DNA of 64,000 bases from Pseudoalteromonas lipolytica (lineage in GTDB: Bacteria > Pseudomonadota > Gammaproteobacteria > Enterobacterales > Alteromonadaceae). A program made the position numbers and the translations under genes. The stretch covers positions 169,650-233,649 of the forward strand of contig NZ_LJTC01000006.1 in NCBI RefSeq assembly GCF_001306915.1. The letters run 5' to 3'. Shown here piece after piece: positions 28,180-36,376 of this stretch; within the stretch, counting starts at the first letter, position 1; each line of letters starts with the position of its first letter. Below the pieces are notes generated by a model. That model ran no database searches and was not told the origin of the DNA. It saw nothing but the letters and a program-made list of their open reading frames with translations.

Positions 28180-29613
28180 TTATGCCAATTGTGCGTCAGC
28201 GTCTAGTTGAAGCGAATCTTTCTTCGCTGCAATAGTACGATAAACGTTGTAAGCCATAATTAGCATACCTGTTACGATGAATACACCGCCTAGGAAACGC
28301 ATGATATAGAACGGATACGAAGCTTCTAATGACTGTACAAAGCTGTACATTAACGTACCGTCTGAGTTTACTGCACGCCACATTAGACCTTGCATTACAC
28401 CAGAGATCCACATTGCTACGATGTATAGAACAACACCCACAGTGTGTAACCAGAAGTGCGTGTTAACTAGTTTAACACTGTACATACGGCCTTGTGAGAA
28501 TAGTGCAGGGATTAGGTGATAGATAGCACCGATAGAAATCATTGCAACCCAACCTAGTGCACCTGAGTGTACGTGACCTACAGTCCAGTCAGTGTAGTGA
28601 GAAAGCGCGTTAACTGACTTAATAGCCATCATCGGGCCTTCGAACGTAGACATACCGTAGAAAGATAGAGAAACAACTAAGAAACGAAGTACTGGGTCAG
28701 TACGTAGTTTATGCCATGCACCTGATAACGTCATGATACCGTTGATCATACCACCCCAAGATGGAACGAATAGGATAACTGACATAACCATACCTAAGCT
28801 TTGCGTCCAGTCTGGAAGCGCAGTGTAATGTAGGTGGTGAGGACCTGCCCAGATGTATAAAGAAACAAGAGCCCAGAAGTGAACAACCGATAAACGGTAA
28901 GAATAAACAGGGCGGCCTGCTTGTTTTGGTACGAAATAGTACATCATACCTAAGAAACCAGCAGTTAATAAGAAACCAACAGCGTTGTGACCGTACCACC
29001 ACTGAACCATTGCATCTACAGCACCTGCGTAGATAGAGTATGATTTAGTAAGTGAAACTGGAATTGCCATGCTGTTTACGATGTGTAAAACGGCAACAGT
29101 AATGATGAAACCAGCGTAGAACCAGTTCGCAACATAGATGTGCGATACTTTACGCTTGATTAACGTACCAAAGAATACCACTGCGTAAGTTACCCAAACA
29201 ACGGCGATAAGAATATCGATTGGCCATTCAAGTTCTGCGTATTCTTTTGAGCTTGTGATACCTAATGGTAAGGTAATCGCTGCTAGTACGATAACAAGTT
29301 GCCAACCCCAGAAGGTGAAGGCTGCTAATTTATCTGAGAAAAGGCGCGTTTGACATGTACGTTGTACGACGTAATAAGACGTCGCAAAAAGTGCACTTGT
29401 ACCAAATGCGAAAATTACTGCGTTCGTGTGTAACGGACGTAGTCGAGAGTAAGTTAACCATGGTGTATCAAAGTTAAGTGCTGGCCAAGCTAATTGGGCA
29501 GCAATCAGAACCCCAACACTCATGCCAACGATGCCCCAAATCACTGTCATAATAGCGAATTGGCGTACAACTTTATAATTGTACTCAGTTTGTGATGCTA
29601 CTGTTTGGCTCAT
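28180..29613 (-). CDS. ccoN: cbb3-type cytochrome c oxidase subunit I (CcoN)
   Basis: A 477-aa catalytic subunit of a high-affinity haem-copper oxidase with 12 predicted helices. His ligands are seen in [14 protein letters not shown] (low-spin haem), [29 protein letters not shown] (CuB His pair) and [10 protein letters not shown]. Start chosen at 29611-29613 (MSQTVASQ) because the family begins here; the 16 codons upstream are not conserved in character. It heads ccoN-O-Q-P. A candidate FNR-type box lies about 207 bases upstream. Confidence 0.95.
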   Translation of the reverse strand: MSQTVASQTEYNYKVVRQFAIMTVIWGIVGMSVGVLIAAQLAWPALNFDTPWLTYSRLRPLHTNAVIFAFGTSALFATSYYVVQRTCQTRLFSDKLAAFTFWGWQLVIVLAAITLPLGITSSKEYAELEWPIDILIAVVWVTYAVVFFGTLIKRKVSHIYVANWFYAGFIITVAVLHIVNSMAIPVSLTKSYSIYAGAVDAMVQWWYGHNAVGFLLTAGFLGMMYYFVPKQAGRPVYSYRLSVVHFWALVSLYIWAGPHHLHYTALPDWTQSLGMVMSVILFVPSWGGMINGIMTLSGAWHKLRTDPVLRFLVVSLSFYGMSTFEGPMMAIKSVNALSHYTDWTVGHVHSGALGWVAMISIGAIYHLIPALFSQGRMYSVKLVNTHFWLHTVGVVLYIVAMWISGVMQGLMWRAVNSDGTLMYSFVQSLEASYPFYIMRFLGGVFIVTGMLIMAYNVYRTIAAKKDSLQLDADAQLA

Positions 29614-29958
29614 TTTCTGGCTTCCGCTGCAATAAATGCGTTTTAGAAATGAATTACCCACTTTTATTCAAAGTGGGGCCTACTATTACTTCACAAGCAT
29701 GTTACCTAAAGCCAACTTAGCGGTGCTAGCTTCAGAAAACAAACTCGAGAAACCCTTATTTTTGCGATGGAAATGATAAAATTTTTGACCTTAAAAAGAT
29801 AGGTCAATTGCATAAAATTATGACATCAATCAAATTTTAGCGCTTTGTTGGTTATTTTTTGTCAGAGATTGTATTTTTATTGACTTATTATTAGGTGCCT
29901 GTTGTCTTTTTTGGGCATTCTAATTAGTATCTGACTTTATTTTATACAGGCAAATAGA
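29614..29958. other. Divergent intergenic region of ccoN and a lipoprotein gene
   Basis: 345 bases without a gene. It holds the FNR/Anr-like box at 29820-29833 and, just downstream on the ccoN side, an inverted repeat TTGACC / GGTCAA with an 11-base spacer (29785-29807). The part near the lipoprotein gene is T-rich with no clear promoter. Confidence 0.55.
29820..29833 (-). promoter_or_regulatory. Candidate FNR/Anr box upstream of ccoN
   Basis: On the minus strand the sequence is TTGAT-TGAT-GTCAT, matching 9 of 10 positions of the Anr/FNR consensus TTGAT-N4-(A/G)TCAA when G is allowed at the variable position. A weak -10 (TATCTT) lies roughly 19-24 bases downstream of the box, near the spacing of a class II activated promoter. 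FNR encoded in this window keeps the matching recognition helix. Confidence 0.5.
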
Positions 29959-30378
29959 GTGCGAATAAGCTTATTTCCCGTGTTCCTTTTTAGTCTTTTT
30001 TTAGCTGCATGTGATAGCCAAAGTATAGATAAGGGCAGCACAAGTACAAGTTGTCAGAACAATAGTCATTGCAATTACCCTAATAATGTAGAAGTTTGGC
30101 TAAGTAACCCAGATATCAGTCCAGAAACACCGTTTACGATTAACCTAAAGTTACCAAAGGAGGCTAAAAACCTCTCAGCAAAACTTGAAGGTGTCACCAT
30201 GTATATGGGTTTTATCCCACTGCAGTTTAAACAGACAGGACAAGTTTGGGTTGCTGATACTATGGTTGGCGCATGCTCTGAACCTGTTATGACTTGGAAA
30301 ATGATGCTCACTTACACTTCTGGCGATAATCAACCTCAAACCTTGCTTTATTATTTCGATTCACTGCAAACTCGATAA
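29959..30378 (+). CDS. Small lipoprotein of unknown function
   Basis: A 139-aa predicted lipoprotein starting at GTG, with signal RISLFPVFLFSLFLAAC (Cys18). The mature part starts with a Ser/Asn/Cys-rich linker (STSTSCQNNSHCNYPNN) followed by a compact beta-sandwich-like domain (PFTINLKLPKEAKNLSAKLEGVTMYMGFIPLQF). I do not recognise a named family. It is divergent from ccoN, but nothing else ties it to the oxidase. Confidence 0.65.
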   Translation: MRISLFPVFLFSLFLAACDSQSIDKGSTSTSCQNNSHCNYPNNVEVWLSNPDISPETPFTINLKLPKEAKNLSAKLEGVTMYMGFIPLQFKQTGQVWVADTMVGACSEPVMTWKMMLTYTSGDNQPQTLLYYFDSLQTR

Positions 30379-30967
30379 CATCTTCCCTTATTATTGTTGA
30401 TCGCAGTTTTTAATTATCTAAAAGCTGTGATTAGCGCAATTTCTCCTTCACCTTTTTTTACTTGATGTTCTTTATTAGCCGTATTTTTATACGGTATTAC
30501 AAACTGACGGAACAAAAACAAAAAATCATCCTCTAATACACTGTTTAACAGACTAACTTTGTCTATTTAGTTAATTTAAGTGAATAACTATGGTTAGCAG
30601 TCTTACCAAGCTTTTACGGTTTTTATAACGTTGTGTGATCAACTTGTAAAAATTTCATTTGTAGCATTAATTGGGCTTTGATTACACTTGATTACAAAGT
30701 GCGTGCAATTGATTTCAATCGTGTTTTTTTTGCTACTTAATAATGTTATTTTGCTGATGTATAAGTGTTTTTTTTTATTAACATTGATACATCGTGAAAC
30801 CTTATTACCTAAAGTTGGTACGCCATTTTTGGGTTGTTTTTTATTTGATCTTTCATTCAGTTTTCGTTCAGTTAACTGCGCCTAAGTTGCCCTCCGCTGA
30901 CTCGTGATTCTAATAATAACGAGCGCTACCTGACTAAAGGTAAATTTCCAACAAGTAGGGTTTTCAC
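30379..30967. other. Long non-coding region upstream of a TonB-dependent receptor gene
   Basis: About 590 AT-rich bases with no convincing gene. Visible structure: an imperfect inverted repeat around 30399-30431; two copies of TTGATTACA at 30678-30686 and 30688-30696 (10-bp period), followed by ATTGA-TT-TCAAT at 30708-30719; and a possible promoter (TTGCCC 30887-30892, 18-base spacer, TAATAA 30911-30916). The length suggests a long leader or several regulator sites. Confidence 0.5.
30887..30917 (+). promoter_or_regulatory. Candidate sigma70 promoter of the TonB-dependent receptor gene
   Basis: TTGCCC, an 18-base spacer and TAATAAT end about 50 bases before the start codon. Both hexamers are near consensus but the spacer is one base longer than ideal. 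Confidence 0.4.
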
Positions 30968-33712
30968 ATGAAAAAATCAATTCTTGGTTTAGCTGTTGTT
31001 TCAGCAATCCCAATGTTCTCAAGCATGCAAGTTTTAGCTGCTGATGATGCAGCAGAGTCTATTGAAAAAATTCAAGTTACGGGTTCTCGCATTAAGCGTT
31101 CTGATATGGAAAACGCAAGCCCAGTAACATTAATTGGTGCAGATGACATCAAAGCAATGGGTGCAACAAGCATCGATAGCGTATTACAAAAAATGACCGC
31201 AACAGGCGGCGCGATGACTAACCCAGGCGTAAATAATGGTTCTGGTGGTAACGCACGTATTGATTTACGTGGTTTAGGTGCTAGCCGCACATTAGTTTTA
31301 GTAAATGGTCGTCGTATGATTGCATCTGGTACAGGTGCGGCATCTACTGTTGACTTAAATACAATTCCTGTTTCTATGATCAAATCTGTTGAGGTACTTA
31401 AAGACGGTGCTTCTGCTGTTTACGGTACTGATGCGGTAGCTGGTGTTGTTAACATCATCTTAAAAGACGATTTTGAAGGTCTTGACATGAATGTTAACTC
31501 TGCAATCACTGGTGAAGGTGATGCAACAGAGAATTCATTCGACTTCACAGTTGGTTCGTCTTTTGATAAAGGTAACATTGTTATCGGTATGCAATACACC
31601 GATCGTGGCAAAGCAAAACAATCTGACCGTGACTTTTCTGATTGCCCAATCTCTGAAGGCGCTAATGGTTTAAACTGTAACGGCGGTTCTGTTTATGCTG
31701 AAGGTGGTCACATTTGGCAAGACGGTACAATTGGTGATGTAAATAAAGCGGGTGAGTCTGTAGATGCAGATGGTAATCCAATTACTTCTGGCCTAGCCCA
31801 CCAAGATAATGGTTTGAGCGGTCTTGGTGGTTTACACCCATTTACTGATGCTGATCGTTACAACTTTGCACCTGATAGCTACCTTTACACGCCAATGGAG
31901 CGCTTAAACTTAACAGGTCTTGCTACTTATGAACTAAGCGACGAGACGCGTTTATTCACTGAGTTCACTTATACTAAGCGTTGGTCTGAGCAACAAATGG
32001 CTGCTCAACCAATTTGGTTTGGTTTTACTTATGATGAATCAATGGGTGACTCACTATTAGGTCAAACATATAACAGTAAAGTTGACCGTGATGGCGATGG
32101 TATTGCTGACCGTGATGCAGATGGTAACTACATCACTGAAACAGCTAATTACGCGTATGGCGATAAAATTTTCTACGGTCGTCGTATGTCAGACACTGGC
32201 GCACGTTATTTTGAGCAATCTGTAGATACTGTTCGTGCTGTAATTGGTGCTGATGGTTTCATCGGTGACTATTCATGGGATGTATCTGCTAACTTTGGTC
32301 GTAATGATTCAGTAGATAAATTGAGCAACCTTCACAATATTGGTTCATTAACTGATAGCATTATGTACACGAATGATGAAGGTCAAGTTGTGGGCACATT
32401 TAACCCACTAGATCAAAATGCTTGGACTTCTGAAGGTTTCCGTAGAAACGTTTACACTGAAGTAAATAATGGTGGTAGTCAACTATTTATCCTAGCGGCT
32501 TCTGTATCAGGTGAGTTATTTGAATTACCAGCAGGTTATGCAGCATTCGCAGCAGGTGTTGAGCGCCGTCAAGAAAAAGCTTGGTACACGCCTGATTCTT
32601 TAACTGCTCAAGGCCTAGCTAATGATCCGATGGTTGAGCCAACATCAGGTGGTTTTGATGTAAACGAAGCATATGTTGAATTTGCATTACCACTTCTTGC
32701 AGATGCGCCACTTGCACAAAATGTAGAATTAAGCGCTGCTATCCGTGCATTTGATTACAGCACATTTGGTTCAGATGAGACTTGGAAACTTGGTTTAACT
32801 TGGAAAGTAAACGATGAGTTAATGCTACGTAGTGTTGTATCAACAGCATTCCGTGCACCAACTGTTTCAGAGCTTTATTCTGGTAACTCACCTTCATTCG
32901 AACAAGTTGAGTACCCTGGTGCGCAAGACCAAGCAGAAGTTACTGTAGGTGGTAACTCATCTTTAACACCTGAAGAAGCTGATACTTTAACTGCTGGTAT
33001 CGTCTATGAGCCTGAGTGGTTTGAAGGCTTCAGCATGACGCTAGATTACTACGATATCGAAATTGAAAATGCGATTGCGACAGTAGATAACCAATACATT
33101 GTTGATCAGTGTTTGAAGACAGATGCAAATAATGGTTCTGCGTTATGTAACTCGGCAAATGTATCAATCGATTCAACGGGTCGTATCATTTTCAATAACC
33201 AGCTACAAAACATTGGTTCTGAAAAAACATCTGGTATCGATTTAAATCTTTCTTACTCATTTGAAGCTGCTGGCCTTAACTGGAAAGCGGGCTTAGATAC
33301 AACTTACTTAGACGAGTATGTTGTTCAAGTTACTGGTGAACCTGTTGACTACGCAGGTGTTATTACGTCAGGCTCTGGTGGTTATGCAGATCTTAAATCA
33401 AACCTAACAATTAATGTTGCTGGTGATAACTGGGATGCTCAGTACCAAGCTCGTTATATTGCTGGTATGGATAGTTTTGCATGTATCGGTGATGAAGATT
33501 CATGTTATGCGCCTACAACACCAACGGTTATTTACCATGATATCAGTGGTTCATACCTTATCAATGACTCAATTACACTTTCTGCAGGTGTAAATAACTT
33601 ATTTGATAAACAACCACCATATTACACTGGTAACAATGACTCAAACACTGACCCGTACACATATGATGTATTAGGTCGTCGTTTCCACGCTGGTATTAAC
33701 GTTAAGTTCTAA
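30968..33712 (+). CDS. TonB-dependent outer membrane receptor
   Basis: A 914-aa receptor with signal peptide ILGLAVVSAIPMFSSMQVLA. The plug domain (residues about 45-168) includes IEKIQVTGSRIKR, DLRGLGASRTLVLVNGRRM and VEVLKDGASAVYGTDAVAGVVNI; the 22-strand barrel ends in the Phe-terminated VLGRRFHAGINVKF. A predicted extracellular loop carries a DxDxDG calcium-loop-like motif at residues 373-385. It resembles the receptor subgroup used for large substrates (peptides or glycans) rather than classic siderophore receptors, but the substrate is unknown. A terminator follows. Confidence 0.92.
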   Translation: MKKSILGLAVVSAIPMFSSMQVLAADDAAESIEKIQVTGSRIKRSDMENASPVTLIGADDIKAMGATSIDSVLQKMTATGGAMTNPGVNNGSGGNARIDLRGLGASRTLVLVNGRRMIASGTGAASTVDLNTIPVSMIKSVEVLKDGASAVYGTDAVAGVVNIILKDDFEGLDMNVNSAITGEGDATENSFDFTVGSSFDKGNIVIGMQYTDRGKAKQSDRDFSDCPISEGANGLNCNGGSVYAEGGHIWQDGTIGDVNKAGESVDADGNPITSGLAHQDNGLSGLGGLHPFTDADRYNFAPDSYLYTPMERLNLTGLATYELSDETRLFTEFTYTKRWSEQQMAAQPIWFGFTYDESMGDSLLGQTYNSKVDRDGDGIADRDADGNYITETANYAYGDKIFYGRRMSDTGARYFEQSVDTVRAVIGADGFIGDYSWDVSANFGRNDSVDKLSNLHNIGSLTDSIMYTNDEGQVVGTFNPLDQNAWTSEGFRRNVYTEVNNGGSQLFILAASVSGELFELPAGYAAFAAGVERRQEKAWYTPDSLTAQGLANDPMVEPTSGGFDVNEAYVEFALPLLADAPLAQNVELSAAIRAFDYSTFGSDETWKLGLTWKVNDELMLRSVVSTAFRAPTVSELYSGNSPSFEQVEYPGAQDQAEVTVGGNSSLTPEEADTLTAGIVYEPEWFEGFSMTLDYYDIEIENAIATVDNQYIVDQCLKTDANNGSALCNSANVSIDSTGRIIFNNQLQNIGSEKTSGIDLNLSYSFEAAGLNWKAGLDTTYLDEYVVQVTGEPVDYAGVITSGSGGYADLKSNLTINVAGDNWDAQYQARYIAGMDSFACIGDEDSCYAPTTPTVIYHDISGSYLINDSITLSAGVNNLFDKQPPYYTGNNDSNTDPYTYDVLGRRFHAGINVKF

Positions 33713-33732
33713 TCTAGTTTGAAATGATTACT

Positions 33733-33760
33733 AAGGCCCCGTTTTTACTGGGCCTTTTTT
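33733..33760 (+). terminator. Rho-independent terminator after the receptor gene
   Basis: Stem AAGGCCC / GGGCCTT with a 10-base loop, then a T run. Confidence 0.8.
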
Positions 33761-33820
33761 ATTGTCTGAAAGCCTATCAACGCGTAAACTAAGGGAGCAT
33801 TATTAAAAAACGAGGTGATA

Positions 33821-35197
33821 TTGCTTAAACAAGACGAAAACTTATCCTTCATTATTGAGCCTGAGCTTAAACCACGCACAGAGCAACGACTCGACCTGTA
33901 TTTCTCCATTCCGAATGAAATGAGTGTAAATCCACAAACACTGAGCGAAGAATCATTCTTTAACAACAATTTTAAATCGCACCTTGCGTATAACGCTAAC
34001 AACATTCACTTACCCTTAGTAAGAAGCCGCTTTGTTAGTAAAAACAAAGGTGAACAGCAAGATTATCGGCAAAACTTAAACTTATATTGTTATCAAGTTC
34101 GACTCGCGCTGAATGCAGATATCAAAGACACCCTAAAACACCAAGAAGCCGATGAGTTTTACCCTGCAGCCATTGAGTTGTGCGAGCAAACCAAAGGCTT
34201 GTTGAAAAAGCTAAGACGCTATACCCCAGATGATGAAAAGCTGCTGCCATTTTATAAAAACGCTGATAACTACTTAAGTTGGCATGTAGAGCAGTCATTT
34301 TTGAAACTATTGGATGAAGGGCCGCGCAGTAGTGATTTTGCAAAAGAGCGCAGTGATTTATTAGAGTTCTGCAAAGCTGAAAACAGTTATCGTGATGAGC
34401 AAGAATATAATTCGCAATCAACACTCGAAGATGCCAACCGTATCACTAATAAAATGCGCCTGTTACAACGTTTAATTGAACATGGGGTGGTACTTAATCG
34501 CACTACACGGCATTTAAACAGTTATTTAAAACGTATGGTAAAGGGTACGGTGACCGCTGTGATCATGGCCTTTGTGATGTTGGTTGTGTTAAATGCTCGC
34601 TCAAACTTTACCGAAGTAACAGCGACGTTGATTTTGATCTTGGGTGTTATTTATGGTCTTCGTGAAATATTTAAAGAAGACATAACACGGGTGATCTGGC
34701 GAGCTATCGTAAGAGGGCGACCAAAATGGCGCTTTCAATTTAAAAATAGCATTACTAAAGACAAAATTGCCAGCCAATACATTTGGCTTGAATACACCAG
34801 TTTTAAACGCCTGCCTAAAGCGGTAAGAAGAATTTTTTCGAAGCGACGTCATCAAAATAAACAGGCTGCTCAGTGGCTGCATTTTGCAAGCGAAACACAA
34901 GTTAACGCGAAAGAGTTTTTACCTGGCTACGATACCTTGCAACAAACCATGCAATTTAGCTTGGCACCGTTTGCTCGCTATTTAAAGCGGGGTGAAGGTA
35001 AGCTCTATCATCTAGATAGTAATAAAATCTCTAAGAAAGCCGTAGAGAGGCGTTATCAGTTAAATGTGGTATTAGTGTTTACACAAAGCGAAGATGAAAC
35101 TTTGTATCAGCGCTACAAGATTACGTTAAATCGCAGCAAAATTGTGAATATTGAGCGTATTTACTCACAAACTGACATTCTGAAAGATGAAAGATGA
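33821..35197 (+). CDS. Two-helix membrane protein of unknown function
   Basis: A 458-aa protein not assignable to a family. The TTG at 33821 is preferred because GAGG lies 5 bases before it; the in-frame GTG at 33815 overlaps that ribosome binding site. Residues 1-235 are soluble and helix-rich. Two close transmembrane helices lie at about 242-257 (TVTAVIMAFVMLVVL) and 266-280 (TATLILILGVIYGL), forming a hairpin. A basic region follows (RAIVRGRPKWRF, RRIFSKRRHQNK). The last codons and the stop lie in a 7-bp tandem repeat. The N- and C-terminal parts probably face the cytoplasm. Confidence 0.65.
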   Translation: MLKQDENLSFIIEPELKPRTEQRLDLYFSIPNEMSVNPQTLSEESFFNNNFKSHLAYNANNIHLPLVRSRFVSKNKGEQQDYRQNLNLYCYQVRLALNADIKDTLKHQEADEFYPAAIELCEQTKGLLKKLRRYTPDDEKLLPFYKNADNYLSWHVEQSFLKLLDEGPRSSDFAKERSDLLEFCKAENSYRDEQEYNSQSTLEDANRITNKMRLLQRLIEHGVVLNRTTRHLNSYLKRMVKGTVTAVIMAFVMLVVLNARSNFTEVTATLILILGVIYGLREIFKEDITRVIWRAIVRGRPKWRFQFKNSITKDKIASQYIWLEYTSFKRLPKAVRRIFSKRRHQNKQAAQWLHFASETQVNAKEFLPGYDTLQQTMQFSLAPFARYLKRGEGKLYHLDSNKISKKAVERRYQLNVVLVFTQSEDETLYQRYKITLNRSKIVNIERIYSQTDILKDER

Positions 35198-35242
35198 AAG
35201 ATGAAAGATGAAAGATGAAAGATGAAAGATGAAAGATGAAAG
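35181..35242. repeat. 7-bp tandem repeat (TGAAAGA), about 8.9 copies
   Basis: Eight perfect copies of TGAAAGA plus six bases of a ninth. The upstream gene enters it in a frame where the third copy supplies the TGA stop codon (35195-35197). Copy number change downstream of that does not alter the protein. It is directly followed by a terminator-like hairpin. Confidence 0.95.
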
Positions 35243-35264
35243 GGTGGCCTTGGCCACCCATTTC
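35242..35264. terminator. Probable bidirectional terminator
   Basis: An 8-bp perfect stem (GGGTGGCC / GGCCACCC) with a 2-base loop between convergent genes. Flanking T tracts are weak (ATTTCGG on plus; CTTTCATCTTTC on minus). Confidence 0.6.
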
Positions 35265-35267
35265 GGT

Positions 35268-35531
35268 TTATTTAGCGTCTAAACCTGTTTTGCTGTAAAG
35301 CGACACTTTGTCTGATACTAGGGTAATTTCGATATTTTTATCTTTGTTACCCCAAATACAGTTAGTGTGTAATGTCTTTTCTTCACACTTATCCGCTGAA
35401 CCTAAGATAGCTTCAACCTCAGTTTTATCCATGCCAATTTTAATTTTTTCGTAGTTCTCTAAATTTACTTTTGAGCAACCCGCTAAAGTAAGTGTTGCAG
35501 CCGCTGCTGCAATTGCCATATATTTTTTCAT
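35268..35531 (-). CDS. Small BLIP/SmpA-fold lipoprotein
   Basis: An 87-aa lipoprotein with signal KKYMAIAAAAATLTLAGC (lipobox LAGC, Cys19). The mature part (LENYEKIKIGMDKTEVEAILGSADKCEE) has the characteristic Y-x-K-I-K/x-x-G-M-x-x-x-E-V-x-x-I-L-G pattern of DUF3862/SmpA-OmlA-type domains. Two conserved Cys follow. The ATG at 35529-35531 is chosen so the signal begins MKK. It lies 11 bases after csiV and may be cotranscribed; its role is unknown. Confidence 0.8.
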   Translation of the reverse strand: MKKYMAIAAAAATLTLAGCSKVNLENYEKIKIGMDKTEVEAILGSADKCEEKTLHTNCIWGNKDKNIEITLVSDKVSLYSKTGLDAK

Positions 35532-35542
35532 AATTGTATCCA

Positions 35543-36376
35543 TTAATGGTTGTAGCGTCTTATTTGCACGATCATACCCATACGTGGGTGATCAAAATAA
35601 TGTATCTCGTTACTTATCACACGTTTAAATTGTGAAAAACGTGCTTTTTCGTAATCACCGTTTTCTAGGCGCTGACTAATATCAAAATCTGCGTTTATAA
35701 ATAGATAGTGACGAACATAAATTTTCATTAAACCATCAAATTCCCACTTTGGCACATTTTGCAGCTGGTCGGGAATATAGCGCTCAGTAGGGCCCACTAG
35801 GCTTATAAAGTCGTTATTTTCATTCTCTACTGGGGTTGAGTGTTTTGCTAAGTGTTCACCGGAAAATAAACGGATACTGGGTGCGTTTCTTTCACTCATT
35901 TCAGGAAAACGCCAGCCAGTGTGCAAAATAGGGGTTAAGCCTTTTCTATCAAGCTGATTTTTTTGCTCAACAAATTGTAATTGTTCTGGCGCCATTAAGT
36001 AAATGTCGTCAGTGTCTTCACGGGGCTCAACAACGGGTGTAACAGGCAGTTGATTATAGCTTGCTAAAAAATCAACACTGTCGTCACATACATTAGAGTG
36101 AGGGTTGCTATTCACTAAAGAATCGGTAAACGAATTTGAGCGAAAGCGGCTATCACCTTCAATACACGCTTGTTTCGCTTGTGCTGTGTATGCAGGAGAT
36201 AATAAATCTTTGCTACGCTTTGCCTTGATCTCATCGTGTTTTAAACTGAAATCTTCCTGTAAATAAGGGGCTGGGCGCTGTTTATAAATAAGAACTTCTA
36301 TTTCGAACCAACGTGCTGCAAATGACGAGCTTGTATATAAGCAACAAAGCAGTAGTAAACTATTTCTAAACAACAT
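35543..36376 (-). CDS. csiV: CsiV-family periplasmic protein
   Basis: A 277-aa protein with a signal peptide (FRNSLLLLCCLYTSSSFA) followed by ARWFEIEVLIYKQR, the signature start of the CsiV family. CsiV binds peptidoglycan and the penicillin-binding-protein activator LpoA in Vibrio cholerae. The C-terminal domain (WEFDGLMKIYVRHYLFINADFDI ... HPRMGMIVQIRRYNH) is also family-like. Its start codon overlaps the mfd stop by one base (TAATG). The csiV-mfd order is common in gammaproteobacteria. Confidence 0.85.
   Translation of the reverse strand: MLFRNSLLLLCCLYTSSSFAARWFEIEVLIYKQRPAPYLQEDFSLKHDEIKAKRSKDLLSPAYTAQAKQACIEGDSRFRSNSFTDSLVNSNPHSNVCDDSVDFLASYNQLPVTPVVEPREDTDDIYLMAPEQLQFVEQKNQLDRKGLTPILHTGWRFPEMSERNAPSIRLFSGEHLAKHSTPVENENNDFISLVGPTERYIPDQLQNVPKWEFDGLMKIYVRHYLFINADFDISQRLENGDYEKARFSQFKRVISNEIHYFDHPRMGMIVQIRRYNH

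Noticed and set aside
30688..30885. Possible 65-aa hydrophobic small protein upstream of the receptor gene
   Set aside because: It starts at TTG without a ribosome binding site, lies in very AT-rich promoter DNA, and its composition is what poly-T stretches give by chance.
35181..35242. Short-repeat array as a CRISPR
   Set aside because: Repeats are 7 bp, contiguous, with no spacers; it is a simple tandem repeat.
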